Of a stretch of 64,000 bases of DNA, positions 1 to 11,699 are shown in pieces. The notes beneath the pieces were generated by a model. It searched no databases and was not told the DNA's origin. It saw only the letters and a list, made by a program, of their open reading frames with translations. Every line of letters starts with the position of its first letter. Position 1 is the first letter of the stretch. Both the position numbers and the translations under genes were made by a program. The stretch is from Bipolaris cookei (taxonomy: Eukaryota; Ascomycota; Dothideomycetes; Pleosporales; Pleosporaceae), in assembly GCA_002286855.1 (NCBI GenBank), contig NRSV01000016.1, positions 378,008-442,007 of the forward strand, given 5' to 3'.

Positions 1-1159
1 TATCAGCCTGGTTGTTCGACTGGCTAAAGTTGGCGACCATCGGGGTGCTCAGCTGCGACGCCCAGCTGCCACCTGGCTGGTAAGAAGGCGAAAGGAGTGG
101 CATGTTAGAGTTTGCCTCTAGAGCATTCAGAGTAGTAGTCTGCACATTATTGCTATCATTCTGAAGGGGAAGACGAGGGGATCGAAGACCGGCGGATGGA
201 GGGGGCTGGGAAAACTGGCCCATGGGCTGTTGCTGCTGTTGCTGCTGGCCAGAGGATTTTGGACGGTTCGCGCCTTCGTTCCAGGGAGATGCCGGCGGGG
301 CATTGTTTTCCCTCTTGTTGTCCTCAGGGGCAGAGATGGTGGGAGCTGCCATTGAGCTGCGATCGCCGACAGTGCTGTTGCGGTTTGATGCCGGTGCGAC
401 ACCTACAACATCGGTGAACTCAGCTTTCTGTTTAGCAATAGCTGCGGCCGCATCTGGGAACATGCGGTTGATAGTGGAGGTTTCCAAGCCAGAGTTGCGT
501 TTCCCAGCACCCGGGGATGGCGGGGGGCGACCGAGGCCCATGGAATGGCGGTTTTCGCCCGTGTTGAGCTTGCTCATAGCATCGCTCAGTTTCTGCGTCA
601 TTGGATCTAGCACATGTCAGGATGGGAAAGCATCAAAAAAGGACTAGAGATTCTCACCCTTTTCTCCAAAGTTGGCAGGCGAAAGTACTCCAGACATGGG
701 CACGTTCTTGGACATTTGCTGCAGAACCTGGATAAAGAACCTAATCTGAACCTGGGTTGTCTGCTGCAAGAGAGCGTAGAGGGCAGCGGTCCTCTCCGCC
801 TCGCTAAGAACGCGGAACCACTGCTCGATGGCGCTCAACTCATCCTTGAAGTCCTGATCGAGAGTGGCTGTCGCCATCTCCTCGAGCGTGGTCTCATACT
901 GATCAATGTCGGCGAGCCACTGCTGGGCAGCGCGCTCCATCTCGTCGGGGTTGCCAGACTGAGTGTTGTTGCGGCCAAAATAGATCTCGGAGGCGGGGCG
1001 AATGCCGCGGTTGGCCAGAGGCGAAGGGAAGCCGCCCAGATCAGCTGAGGCACGGAGATGATGGTTTGCACCGAGCGAAGAGCGGGCCTGGGGCGGGCGG
1101 AGGGAGCTGGATCCCTCGGGGGTACTGTTCCTGTTGGCGGCAATGTGGCTGGCAGACAT
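1..1159 (-). CDS. VTS1: Vts1-like RNA-binding post-transcriptional regulator (3' part cut off)
   Basis: Vts1/Smaug proteins bind hairpin elements in mRNAs through a C-terminal SAM domain and recruit Ccr4-Not for deadenylation in the cytoplasm. Exon 1 is 1159-658 and exon 2 runs from 606 off the left edge; the donor is GTGAGA and the acceptor CTAG, with a codon split after its first base. About 369 residues are visible. They hold the conserved helical N-terminal region (around residues 85-170, with the stretch AIEQWFRVLSEAERTAALY) and then a long low-complexity linker rich in Ser, Pro and Asn with a short glutamine tract encoded near 228-250. The SAM domain would lie beyond position 1 and is not seen. 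ATG at 1159 is chosen because the frame upstream of it is not protein-like. The identity rests on the N-terminal block recognised as the fungal Vts1 type. Confidence 0.85.
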
Positions 1160-2838
1160 GATGGCGGTAGTCGTTGACCGTGGCGGGCAGTTGGTGGGTT
1201 GAAATTCTGGGCTGACAGTGAGCAAGGCGAATACGAGAGGGTGCGGGCCGTCGAGGTGAGACGTACAGTGTCGACGGATGGAGTCGACAGTCGAGATTGA
1301 GAAGTAATGGATGCACACGAGTGTCTCCTGCAGTCCCAGCTGTGCCTCAAAGGAGAGCTCGAGGTGCGAAGTGTCAGGGGAGAGACAGGATCGCGGAAGG
1401 GCTGATAGGCGCAGGCGAGGGGAGCGCTGTGCAAGAGGGGACGGGTAAGCAGCGCTATAAGAAGAGAGTGGGTAATATATCCAGCAACAAAGAAGGGAAA
1501 AGGTCCGCGATAAGGAGGTAGACCAGCGGAAGAAGGTCACTACCAGAGGTAAAGAAGGGGACAGTGAACTCTTGTCAGGTCTCCAAAAGGCGTTGGTTCG
1601 TTAGCGTGCAGCCAATCACGGCATCCTGCGCAAGACTGAAGCAACGGCACGACTGGCCCAGCGCTAGTCCTCAGCTGTTACAGATGATGCGAATGCCTGG
1701 TGGAGACAGGTGGTCTTTGGGAGCCTCCACGGCTATGCTCTGCAAAGCTTGTCCGCCTGTCTTTGCCTGCCTGAGCGCCCTGAGGCGAGGGCGTGTGCCT
1801 GTGCGTGCGAATCCCCGTGTGTTGTATGTACCTAGTAACTAAGTACATACCACGCCTCCGCAGCCCCGGCACGCCGCCCAACCAACAATCATCAGCCACG
1901 GTACCATCGTCGTTTCGAGTACCGGCCAAACGCAATTGCCATGCTGTACTTATATATGTAGATGCCTGATCAGAGATACCACGGCTGGTTCCGCTGTCAG
2001 CTTCCGCCCGGCATCGCATATCTGTGTCCTCCTGGCAGGCATAAAATAAAAATAAAAAAGGTCACGATTCGCAAGCTTTCTGTAACATAGTGCTGCGCCT
2101 CCCATTAGTAACGCCTGCGCGGGAGGACCCATCAAACGCCCCGAGAAACAAAAGGAAATGCTCCGGACTGGCTGTTCATGCGCAGCCTGTAATACATGCC
2201 TAGCCAGTATCATTGCTCGAAGAGCCGACTTCTTTCGGAGCCACCAATATATAACTTGGCCGTTCCGACGTCGTATTTTGTTATTGCAGGAGCATTCGCC
2301 TAGGTTGTAGACCCGACACGGCTTACCTTACCCGCTGCTTGCCTGTTCCGGGGGTCCCGGCAGATACCATCCACCCAGCACTCGGCCAGACCACGTGCAT
2401 GATTCGAGTCGTGCCAAAAAAAGGGTCGAGTCGTGCAAAAATCGATAAATCCTTATATTGACATCAAATGCTTTCCTGTACGCATAGACCCTTAGGGCAG
2501 CCACGGCTTGGCATTCATCGCAGACACTCCTAGCTGTGTGTACTATATATTCCCTCTCAAGCTCCTATCTATGTAGGCAGATTGTCGTGTCCATGCCACT
2601 CTTCTACCTTGACATCTTTCTCATCAATTCATTTCCCAGGCCGTTCGCAAGGGATATGCTATTGCGCTTGTGCACGTCAGCAGTCAGGGCTTAGAGTTTT
2701 GAGTTTATATGAAGCCCGAGCCGTCAGCATCAGTCTTGGCTTTGGCCCTTCACGACAATGTAGTATAGGTGGCAGGACCCAAGCAAGTCGAGCGAATTGG
2801 GTATCTCATTGATTTCTCTTGTCTTGTGGCAAATTCTC
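1160..2838. other. Intergenic: VTS1 leader/promoter and YKE2 3' flank
   Basis: No credible gene is seen. The first 400 bases must hold the leader and promoter of VTS1; the rest is 3' flank of the prefoldin gene. Open frames here are short, start at GTG or lack family resemblance. A short imperfect direct repeat lies at 2404-2436. Confidence 0.6.
2404..2436. repeat. Short direct repeat, two 11-bp copies
   Basis: TCGAGTCGTGC occurs at 2404-2414 and 2426-2436, each followed by an A-run. It is too short to assign to a known element. Confidence 0.5.
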
Positions 2839-3415
2839 TTATGACGCTGCTGCTTGAGATTGCTGCGCCACCGTCTGAATCTGGATAATCTAGTCGGCAA
2901 GTCAGCTTGCCTACCCTGGATATCGGCATCGAACCAACGCACCTCGCCCTTGATCTTCTCGGTGTTTTCCTGTATACCCTGGATCTGCTTCTCAATGTCC
3001 TTACTGTCTGTCTGTCAATACCATAGCTCCCCGTCAACAGCGAGTCGGGCTTACATCTGCTTATCAATGAATTCCAGACGTCCATTCACTGCCATAACTG
3101 CCTCTGTCTTGTCCTGCTTCAATAGCACTGGGCCGATCTGCTTGTAGATGTTGGCATCGTCGTCGAGGATATCGAATTCCTGCAGTGGAGCGTCTTAGCG
3201 TGTGTCGAACATGCGTGCATCTCGATCGGCTACCTTCTTCACGGTGTTGTTCTCCTGTTGTTGCGACTCAAGTTTTTGACGTGCCTCAACTTTGGTTCCG
3301 AGATCTGTTCCGATGTTAGCAGTCACTCTACTACAGCTGGTAACAACTGCTTACCCGCTTGGAGGCTTTGGTACTTTTCGGAAAGTTCCTGCAGCTTCCT
3401 TTGTACTTCTGTCAT
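2839..3415 (-). CDS. YKE2: Prefoldin subunit 6 (beta-type)
   Basis: Subunit of the hexameric prefoldin chaperone, which passes unfolded actin and tubulin to the cytosolic chaperonin CCT. Five exons: 3415-3355, 3304-3234, 3179-3055, 3003-2943 and 2889-2839, giving 122 residues, the usual family size. The protein is a beta-prefoldin: an N-terminal helix (VQRKLQELSEKYQSLQ), the central hairpin segment with NIYKQIGPVLLKQ, and a C-terminal helix ending in a Gln/Ala-rich tail. Both helices should pair as a coiled coil. ATG 3415 is preferred because it puts the usual few residues before the first helix; the frame stays open upstream to about 3547 but that extension looks unlike prefoldin. The last intron uses donor GTGCGT at 2942, which restores the conserved IIQIQ stretch. 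The gene is head-to-head with VPS4. Confidence 0.9.
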
Positions 3416-3801
3416 GGCGTTTGTGATGCTGAGTAAGGCTTGACTGAGAGTTTGGTCGTATGCTCGCAGGTCGCAAGTGGGAGAACAAACTTTCCTAAAG
3501 CGGTTAGAAGCAACGCGGGGCGGGCTAGGTGCCTTGGCCATGGCCATAGGCTATGGCAACTTGACGGTCTCCTCCACGCCCGCACTGCCTGCGACAACAT
3601 CCTACCGCAAGTAATCCCTCGCCAAAATTACTCTATCGAGTGTCGTTAACAATCTCCGGATCTCGTACTATTCGCCGTGTGCACCCAAATATACCGTCTT
3701 CGACGGCTCGTGTGTGCCCCGCCTGCTTGCTCTCATCTGTACACAAACGCGCCCACCCACAACAACATCCTTGAGCGCAGTTCACGCCCACGGTACAAGC
3801 C
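3416..3801. promoter_or_regulatory. Shared divergent promoter region of YKE2 and VPS4
   Basis: 386 bp between two start codons pointing away from each other, with no coding signal. It must contain both leaders and core promoters, so the two genes may share control; this is inferred from layout only. Confidence 0.5.
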
Positions 3802-5272
3802 ATGAGCAATGCGGATTTCCTCGGCCGGGCCATCGAAACGGTCAAGAAGGCGATTGAAACTGATACAGCGGGCGAATATGAAAAGGCCTACCAGCTATAC
3901 TACAGCGCCCGTTAGTCACACAGAATGTAGCCTAAGAGCTTCGCATACTGATGAGTGCCAGTGGAGCTCTTTATGCTCGCTCTAAAATGGGAAAAGAACC
4001 AAAAGTCTAAGGAAATGATTCGTGGCAAGGTCGCCGAATACATGGAGCGCGCCGAAAAGCTCAAGCAGCATCTGAATCAAAACGACGCCTCGAATCACAA
4101 GAAACCAGCAGCCATGGGTTCGAATGGCAAGGCAGCAGGCGGTAGTGGTAAGGGTGGAGGGTATTGACAGCCGCAAACACGAAGCTAAAGTGTCATCATG
4201 CTAATATATGACAGTGACGACGACGAAGGCGAACAGGACGCTGATTCCAAGAAGCTTCGCGGTGCGCTTGCGGGCGCTATCCTCTCCGAGAAACCTAACA
4301 TTCGGTGGGAGGATGTAGCTGGTCTCGAAGCGGCAAAAGAAGCACTCAAGGAGGCCGTTATATTACCCATCAAGTTTCCACATCTCTTCACCGGAAAGAG
4401 ACAACCATGGAAAGGTATATTGCTGTACGGACCACCTGGCACCGGTAAGAGTTATCTGGCCAAAGCTGTTGCGACCGAAGCGAACAGTACCTTTTTCAGT
4501 GTATCCAGTTCGGATCTTGTGAGCAAGTGGATGGGTGAATCAGAACGGTAAGTCACAATTACCCCCATGTTACAAGGTGCATGGCTGACATGTTTTCAGG
4601 CTCGTTAAGCAACTCTTCGGAATGGCACGCGAGAACAAGCCCTCAATCATCTTCATAGACGAAATCGATGCTCTCTGTGGTCCTCGTGGAGAAGGCGAAT
4701 CAGAGGCATCAAGACGTATCAAGACCGAGTTGCTGGTACAGATGGACGGTGTAGGCAAAGACTCGAAAGGTGTGCTCATTCTTGGAGCAACAAACATTCC
4801 ATGGCAGCTTGATTCGGCTATCCGACGACGATTCCAACGACGAGTACACATTAGCTTACCAGATCTTCCCGCGCGCATGAAGATGTTTGAACTTGCAGTC
4901 GGAAACACACCCTGCGAACTGAACCAGGCAGACTACAGGAAGCTGGCAGAGCTTAGCGAGGGATATTCTGGTTCTGATATTTCCATTGCAGTGCAGGATG
5001 CGCTCATGCAGCCTGTACGTCTGATTCAGACGGCAACACACTACAAGCCCGTGGAAGTCGATGGCCAAACAAAATGGACACCTTGTTCTCCTGGAGACCC
5101 GCAAGCACACGAGAAATCATGGACAGATCTCGATGGCGACCAGTTGCTCGAGCCACCTCTCAAGGTCAAGGATTTCATCAAGGCTATCAAGGCTTCAAGA
5201 CCGACAGTTAGTGGTGAGGACCTGCAACGCAGCGCTGAATGGACCAAAGAGTTTGGAAGCGAAGGCGCTTAA
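3802..5272 (+). CDS. VPS4: Vps4 AAA ATPase of the ESCRT pathway
   Basis: Vps4 disassembles ESCRT-III filaments on endosomes using ATP. Exons are 3802-3910, 3962-4160, 4215-4547 and 4600-5272, giving 437 residues, the normal length. The N-terminal MIT domain (about residues 1-75) binds ESCRT-III tails, a Gly/Ser/acidic linker follows, and the AAA domain carries Walker A GPPGTGKS at 175-182 and Walker B IIFIDEID at 230-237 with catalytic Glu235. The arginine-finger region reads SAIRRRFQRR, and the Vps4-type C-terminal region follows. The second intron has two possible donors: GTAAGG at 4148 and GTATTG at 4161. Only the latter keeps frame and gives the usual linker running into the acidic DDDEGEQDAD block. 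All key residues are present. Confidence 0.95.
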
Positions 5273-5669
5273 TGGAACTTTTTTTAATGGGAGGAAGGGC
5301 GGTGCTGTATACCTTGGAGGCGCTTTTGGTGTTCATGTCCCTTTTTAGCATAGCGATTTCAATGTGTCAAATCAATGGATACGGTACCAACGTCAAAGCG
5401 CTTGTACAATTCTTAGATGAGCATGCTCTAATCGAGCATTTGATGTAAGAATGTGAGATTAATCAATTTCCAAATGAGATCCGAGCTTGGTAGAGGCTGG
5501 AGTATTGAGGTCAAGCGATTGGCTACTTGATTAGCATGGTGATGCTGGGTGGTTGGATGTGATACCTAGAGCACCAGCACGCTAAGATAAGCATCCCTGT
5601 CGCAGCTCTCTCACCAGCAAGCCATTCATTCCATTGCGCCCGGCACGGGACTCGTCTTAAGCTGCCGCC
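5273..5669. other. Intergenic VPS4-COG5
   Basis: About 400 bp between two genes on the same strand. It must carry the VPS4 3' end and the COG5 promoter. No small ORF or RNA gene is recognisable. Confidence 0.5.
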
Positions 5670-7043
5670 ATGTCCAAAGACGACGCCGAACCCTCATATA
5701 TCGACTATGAAGCTTTTCTCGACCCAGACTTCTCGGCAACGTCCTTTGCCAACACGCTCGTCCTCTCAACCAACAACCCCTCCGACACCCCGCTAGACCT
5801 GTCGACACCGCTGTCGCGCGTTCTTTTCGATGTCCAGGAAGTCGACACGCACATTGACACGCTTACGACCAAGTCGGCATTGCCGCTGCTAGAACACACG
5901 CGCGAACATGCAGACTCGAGTGCGCGCATCCTGCACGAGGTGGAGGGCCAGGTCGCCAGTCTGACCGAGTCGTACCGCACGCTCGAAAAGGAAGTCATTG
6001 AGCGGTACGAAGTCGCCGCCCAGGTCCAACTCACCGCCGAACGCCTATGCGAGACGGTCAAGCTGGGACGCGCAGTAGCCCGCTGTTTGATGCTCGGCCG
6101 CCAACTCGAAGTCCGCATGGCTGAGCTGGGCGGCGTAGGCAGCGCAAAGAAGGAAGACCATCGAGCCATGATGCGCTCTACCGACACGATTCTCTCGCTC
6201 CGCCAAATCCTCGCTGCATCGAAACCAGGGGAAGAAGGCCAAAGCCTCGACCGAATCAACGCAATCAACACTCTAAAAGCCGAACTCATAAACCCAGGCG
6301 AACGCAGCATCGCCTCACGCGCCAACCAAGTAATCAAGGAATTCTCAATGTCTTCGTTACTCTCCTCCTCTGCTGCCACCTCTTCTGCCTCCACCTTTTC
6401 CCAAAACGAAGACACAAAAGCCCGCACGACATCCGCTTTGCAAACACTCTACCTCCTATCCCCCTTACCATCTTCCACCACCAAACCCTTCGAGCCAAGT
6501 CTAATGCTCACCGCACTCCAAGAATATCTCCAAACCCAACTCAAATCCTCGCTCGCCTCCCTTGCCCGCGCACTAGCTCAACTCCCGTCTCTCGACCGCA
6601 CGCTACTCGAGATATCGGCACGGTGCCAGAATATAGTTGCGCTGCAGTCGCTTTTGGAGTTGATAAAGACACCGGTGCATCCTCTTCTTGCTTCCCCTTC
6701 GACTTCAGTACAGCAGCAACAACAAACAAATTTATTACAACCCTTGCTCCAGGCGCTGGATACGTCGTCCCTTCCTAGCTATTTCTGGCGTACACTGGCG
6801 TCCAACATGGCGCCCAGGGTGCAGGATCTGATGAATAGAGGGGGAGTATCTGCGCGGACGCTTAAGAGTAATAAGGAAAAAGTGAGGGAGTTGGTTAGGG
6901 AGTGTGTGAATCGGGGGAGTCAGCTTCCTGTGAATAGTAATTTGGCAAAGGGTGCTGGTAGCAGCAGTAGTAGTAATGCGACGGTGACGTGGGAGAGAGA
7001 GGCTGCTGTTATGGTGAGTAGCGTCGTTGGGCAGATTAAATGA
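5670..7043 (+). CDS. COG5: Conserved oligomeric Golgi complex subunit 5
   Basis: Subunit of the COG tethering complex, which directs retrograde vesicles within the Golgi. A single uninterrupted frame of 457 residues. The N-terminal third matches the COG5 domain: a YIDYEAFLDPDFS opening, then FANTLVLSTNNPSDTPLDLS and long amphipathic helices (about residues 50-160) that should form the coiled-coil contact with other COG subunits. The middle is more divergent, and the C-terminal part is Ser/Asn-rich. The length is close to the short fungal form and much less than animal COG5. ATG 5670 is the first in-frame start and lies in a good context (GCCGCC before ATG). An antisense frame of 240 codons over the same DNA is a shadow. 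Confidence 0.85.
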   Translation: MSKDDAEPSYIDYEAFLDPDFSATSFANTLVLSTNNPSDTPLDLSTPLSRVLFDVQEVDTHIDTLTTKSALPLLEHTREHADSSARILHEVEGQVASLTESYRTLEKEVIERYEVAAQVQLTAERLCETVKLGRAVARCLMLGRQLEVRMAELGGVGSAKKEDHRAMMRSTDTILSLRQILAASKPGEEGQSLDRINAINTLKAELINPGERSIASRANQVIKEFSMSSLLSSSAATSSASTFSQNEDTKARTTSALQTLYLLSPLPSSTTKPFEPSLMLTALQEYLQTQLKSSLASLARALAQLPSLDRTLLEISARCQNIVALQSLLELIKTPVHPLLASPSTSVQQQQQTNLLQPLLQALDTSSLPSYFWRTLASNMAPRVQDLMNRGGVSARTLKSNKEKVRELVRECVNRGSQLPVNSNLAKGAGSSSSSNATVTWEREAAVMVSSVVGQIK

Positions 7044-8281
7044 GAAGCTATAGAAGTCACGGAAATCGAAGAGTAACATGATAGAGTTGAGGGAAGAGAG
7101 ATTTGCATTGGAAAAGATGTAGAGACTAGCTTTGAGCTCATCTAGATACCATGTCAGGCGATCATTGTTGCTTGGTCGCTCTCAATAGCAGCCATACCAT
7201 GACGCCAGTCGCCATGCTCGTGATCCTATCTTTTCCAGTCGGGCCCCCAAAAGATTTTTCTTGATTTTGCTGTTGTGTATCATATAGACACGGTTTTTTG
7301 TTGTCTTTTCCTTCTACGGGGAAGAGTCTTCTAAGATTCACGTTATAGTTGTGTTCGCGGAAAGCATACGTTGATTCGTGCAGTATGTCCATAACACGCC
7401 ATACCGACTCCAACGCAGTCTAGAGACAACTCCCAGACTAGTCAGGTCCTCCCGCTGGCAATGCCAACAAGAAGATGACCAACTTTGAAATGAGCCAATC
7501 CGTAGCGCTCAATGGGTGCAGTTCCTAGAGGAGGGAGAGGAACTGCAGAATTTCCATAACAAATGACATGCAAGTCAACATGTAACGTATCTGGTCGGAT
7601 CGAGTGTAGAGGTATGCTCAGCATTGAACAAAGAGTATGTGTCCAGGGCCGATAACGTTGAAGGACATGGTAGGGAGGAAGGTCCTGTAGCAAAAGAAGG
7701 GCTACAGATATCCAGTAAGCATCGAAAATAGGGCAGGGTCGAACAAAAGACAATCGTACTAACTGTAATCCTGGATGAAGGAAGGATCCGAGCTTTTGGA
7801 AAGACTATACCAACCGCCGATGGTGCTGAGTAAAGAATGGAAACGAGGACGAAGGAAAAACTAGATGATGCAGTGGACGAAAACCGTTGAGATGTACCGT
7901 CGACAAGGCGGAGACAAAGCGTCCCAAGAAAGTAAGTCGGCAAGACCAGCCGACCGACAAAAAGCAGAAAACAGTTACGACCCAGGCAACCCTTGATATA
8001 GTACATAGAAGATGGTCCAGATCGTTAAAACCGTATTGCGCCAATGATCCGATTCGTGGTACCTCGGAAGAAAAATCCAGGTGTCCCGTATCGTGTCGTC
8101 AGCGGCTGCTTGCATAATTGCATACAAATAAAAAACGCCATAATATGTATGTGCAAATGACACCGCCAAGTGCTGTTGCAGCCCCCGAGCAGGAAGAAGT
8201 TGCGACATGGGAAAATATACCAGTTGTTGAAACCAAAAGACTACTCAGATGGCCAAGTTCCGCCAGAAGCGGCAGCCGGCC
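7044..8281. other. Intergenic between convergent COG5 and DHH1
   Basis: About 1.2 kb shared by two 3' ends. Several open frames of 60-143 codons overlap on both strands, but none has family resemblance or a consistent gene structure. I see no gene; 3' UTRs are the likely content. Confidence 0.5.
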
Positions 8282-9967
8282 TTACGAGGCCTGTGGTGGG
8301 TTTGCGGGCTGCGGCCTAGGATTCCGCTGAGTGTTCTGGCCATTCTGTTGACGGTTTTGCTGGTTCTGTGGAGGTCCTCGGCGTTGACCCTGGAACCCAC
8401 CGCCACCGCCGCGTCCACCGCGGAAGCCGCCACGGGCATTGGGGTTTCCACGCGCGGCGCCTTCCTGCTCTTGTTGCTGAATCTGGGCAGGAGCACGCGG
8501 CTGGTTGGACATGGGACGGGGGATTGACTCGGGCGACTCATAAACGTAGAGGTTCTTCTCAATGACCTGGGGAATGGGCTGAATCTCAGTACCAAGCTCT
8601 TGTTCGATCCTGTACAGGTTGAAACGGTCTTCCCAATTGATCAGGTTGATAGCCAGACCCAAGTGTCCAAAACGACCAGAACGACCAATACGATGCAGAT
8701 ACGTCTCTGCATTCTTGGGAAAGTCAAAGTTAATTACAACATTGACTGCCTGGATATCGATACCACGGGTGAGCAAGTCGGAGCAGACAAGGTTTCGGCA
8801 TACACCGTTGCGGAAGTCGTGGAAAACGCGGTTACGGTTGTGCTGGAGCATACGAGCATGCGAGTAGAAACACGAGTAGCCAAGTTCAGTAATCTTCTTA
8901 GCGAGGAGCTCGACTCGGTTCGTAGAGTTACAGAAGATGATGGACTGGTTGATCTGGAGCTTGTTGAAGAGGGTGTTCAAGCAGTGAACCTTCTGCTTCT
9001 CTTCAACAAAAGCATAGTACTGCGTGATACCGCGGAGTGTGAGCTCGTCCATTAGGTTGATCTCGTACGGGGAGTTCATGTGCTTGTCCTGGGCTGTGTC
9101 AGTACAGTCGTCATGGCTGGAGCGTCATGAAACGTACCTTGAAGCTCTTGACAACAATGGGGAACGTGGCACTGAAAAGCATGACCTGTCTGTCCTTGGG
9201 GTGGAAGCCAAGCAGCTGCTCCACAACCGGGGTGAACTCAGGGGAAAGAAGCTTATCGGCCTCGTCCATGACAAAGGTCTGGCAAGCTGAAAGGTCTGCT
9301 ACGCCCTTGCCAGCCAAATCCAGAATCCTTCCTGGTGTTCCAACAATGATGTGGACAGGGTCGTTTAATCGTATGATATCGTCTTTGAGGCCCGTACCAC
9401 CGGTCGAGACCATGACGTTGATTCCAAGGTGTTTTCCCAGCTGCTTGCATACCTGGGAGGTTTGTAGGGCGAGTTCTCGGGTGGGTACGAGGATGAGGGC
9501 TTGTGTCTTTGGGCTCTTGGGGTTTACGCGCTCGAGGGTGGGGATGACAAAGGCGGCAGTCTTTCCGGTACCGTTTTTCGCTCGTGCAAGGATGTCTCGG
9601 CCGGTAAGTGCTACAGGGATTGTCTCTTCTTGAATGGGCGACGGCTTCTCGAAACCAGCCTCGAAGATGCCCATCATCAGCTCACGCTTGATAAAGAAAT
9701 CTTCGAATTCAAGCCCCTTGGTAGCGGTAACGTCCTACGCTCGTGTTAGCATGTTTTCCCCCCGCATTGCATGTGCGAGCACATTGTACCTCTGTTTGTG
9801 GTCGCGCATCCTTTACGGGCGCGTTCAGTCCAGCCTTCCAATTGGCCTCTCCTGACGGTGTGGCATCGCTAGATGTGTCAGCGCGCGTGCTTGCAGCCTT
9901 TCACTTACTCTCCGCTGACTCACCTCAGCTGCGTTGCCGCTAGTTGGTTCGTGATTTCTGAAGTCAT
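8282..9967 (-). CDS. DHH1: DEAD-box RNA helicase Dhh1 (DDX6 family)
   Basis: Dhh1 represses translation and activates decapping of mRNAs in P-bodies. Exons are 9967-9924, 9868-9790, 9734-9138 and 9088-8282, giving 508 residues. The Q-motif region (GFEKPSPIQEETIP) is followed by motif I AKNGTGKT at 93-100, PTREL, TPGR, DEAD at 198-201 and SAT at 229-231. The second RecA lobe ends with HRIGRSGRFG. The tail after about residue 420 is rich in Gln, Asn and Arg-Gly (GGFRGGRGGGGGFQ), as in fungal Dhh1, and probably drives condensation. The first two exons supply the short N-terminal extension ending in ARPQTE. All helicase motifs are intact. The leader region upstream is long and CA-rich on the coding strand. 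Confidence 0.95.
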
Positions 9968-10877
9968 TGTGTATGTGTAGAGTCCACCGGAGGTGGGGTC
10001 GCTGATCAAGACGTCAAAGTTCGCAAGTATGAATGGAGCACGGGCTGAAGTGGGGGCGCTTTCAAGTGGAAGCTCGTATCGTGTATGCCGAAGAGAGTGG
10101 GGGCCGGCAAGCTAGAGGAGTGACCGGGTCTCGTGACTGATAGAGACGCGATTTCAGATGTTTGGTGGTGCGTTTGCTGCGTCGAGGAAGCCGAATGAAC
10201 CCCGAGAGAGATAGTCGCAGTGTTGGTGTTTCGCCTGTACGTGGTGCGAATGATGATGTGTATGTGCAAGTGCAGGTTCGCGCGAGTAGTGCTGTGAGTA
10301 GTAGGAGGCAATGAGAGCCTTTGTCGGTTGAGCGCAAGAGCGGGCGTGGAATTTTGGGTGGGCGAGGGGCGGTTTGTGTGGTGGTGGTGTAGCTGAGCGG
10401 GCCGCTTTATGCAAGAAGGAACTTGAAGATGGGGGAGGGCAACGGTCCGTGCGTGCTTGTCATTGGGCTTTCTGACGTCGCTGCCTTGACTGTGACAAGC
10501 TTTGCGGGTATAGTCCTGATTTCACTTGCATTTCCATTCACTTCTTACAGCCCTTCTGTTTAGGCTGCTTGACTGGGCATGGCCTCGTGTATGATAGTAG
10601 TATAGGGACAGACTCACCGGTTACCTACGCAACGCCGCATCTGGATTAGACCAATATTACATTTCCTCTGATATACCAAAACGCACGTGAGCAAGATATC
10701 TGGAGATTTATTCTATGAAAGCATAATCTAATATATACGATAGAAATCTCGGCATTTCTAAAGACTACACTTACCCGGGGGAGCATCAACCCAAAATATT
10801 TGGACTTTGCCATCTGGAACACTTTTCTAATTGGACTACACCAACCACCAAACGCCCAACAATCCCCAAAATCCACC
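9968..10877. promoter_or_regulatory. Divergent promoter region DHH1 / rhomboid gene
   Basis: About 900 bp between two start codons facing away from each other. The part next to DHH1 is CA-rich on the DHH1 strand and probably forms its leader. No conserved coding frame is seen. Confidence 0.45.
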
Positions 10878-11699
10878 ATGTCCTCTCTCCTCCGCTTATC
10901 AAGTGCTCTTCGCAGTCTCCGAACCCCCCACCCCACCACCAAACCCCCCAACTTCTTCTCCCCCTCCCGACCACCCCACTCCCTCAACCTCCCCCATTCC
11001 CGGCACTACTCCTACCGCAACCCCCGCCCCCCCAACCACACCTACGAATCCCAAGTGAACGCCAACACCAAAGTCCTCTACACCCTCATCGGCACCAACA
11101 TCGCCGTCTTCAGCTACGCCGTCTACCTCCAGCAGCAAGCCGCCCAAGGCTTTCCTGGACCCTGGCACCTCTTCCTCAAAACCTGGACCCTCAATTTCTC
11201 CGAATTCAAAAACGGCACCTACATCTCCGTCCTCACAGCCAACTTTACCCACGTGAATTTAATCCACCTCTTCTCCAATCTGTTTACTTTTTATTTTCTC
11301 GGACAGTTCCTGGCGTCCGCTGCCCCTCTGATTACGCCATTGAGGTTTTTGACGATAGCAATGGGGTCGGGCTTGTCCGGGTCGCTGGGGTACTTGGTTT
11401 CGAGGTACTATCAGTTGAGGGCCCAGGGCCCTGGTGCACGCGATCGCGTAAGGGGAATGGGGTTTTCGGGCGTGGTCATGGGGGTTAGTAGTGTGGCGGC
11501 TTGTTTGGCGCCGCGTGCCAAAGTGTATATTTATGGCATTGTGCCTGTGCCGCTTTGGGGACTGGTGGCCGGGTACGCGGTGTATGATGGATACTTTGTT
11601 AATAGTTCGAATACGACGATCGCGCATGGGGGACATTTAGGGGGTTTGGCTTTTGGGCTTTTATATTATTTTGGGAGGCTGAGGGGGGTGAGGTGGTAA
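10878..11699 (+). CDS. Rhomboid-family intramembrane serine protease, probably mitochondrial
   Basis: Rhomboids cut transmembrane helices inside the membrane. An intron-less gene of 273 residues. Residues 1-55 are basic, Ser/Pro-rich and lack acidic residues, like a mitochondrial presequence. Several hydrophobic segments follow. The signature HVNLIHLFSN (125-134) matches the HxxxxHxxxN oxyanion helix, GFSG places the nucleophile at Ser197, and AHGGH places the catalytic His at 250, so the dyad looks complete. ATG 10878 has a CCACC context and starts the basic presequence; an in-frame ATG at 10800 would add 26 unlikely residues. It could be a PARL/Pcp1-like enzyme or a second fungal mitochondrial rhomboid; I cannot separate these from sequence alone. 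Confidence 0.8.
   Translation: MSSLLRLSSALRSLRTPHPTTKPPNFFSPSRPPHSLNLPHSRHYSYRNPRPPNHTYESQVNANTKVLYTLIGTNIAVFSYAVYLQQQAAQGFPGPWHLFLKTWTLNFSEFKNGTYISVLTANFTHVNLIHLFSNLFTFYFLGQFLASAAPLITPLRFLTIAMGSGLSGSLGYLVSRYYQLRAQGPGARDRVRGMGFSGVVMGVSSVAACLAPRAKVYIYGIVPVPLWGLVAGYAVYDGYFVNSSNTTIAHGGHLGGLAFGLLYYFGRLRGVRW

Noticed and set aside
5705..6427. 240-codon minus-strand frame over COG5
   Set aside because: Antisense shadow of a conserved coding sequence, Ser/Arg-rich as expected of such shadows.
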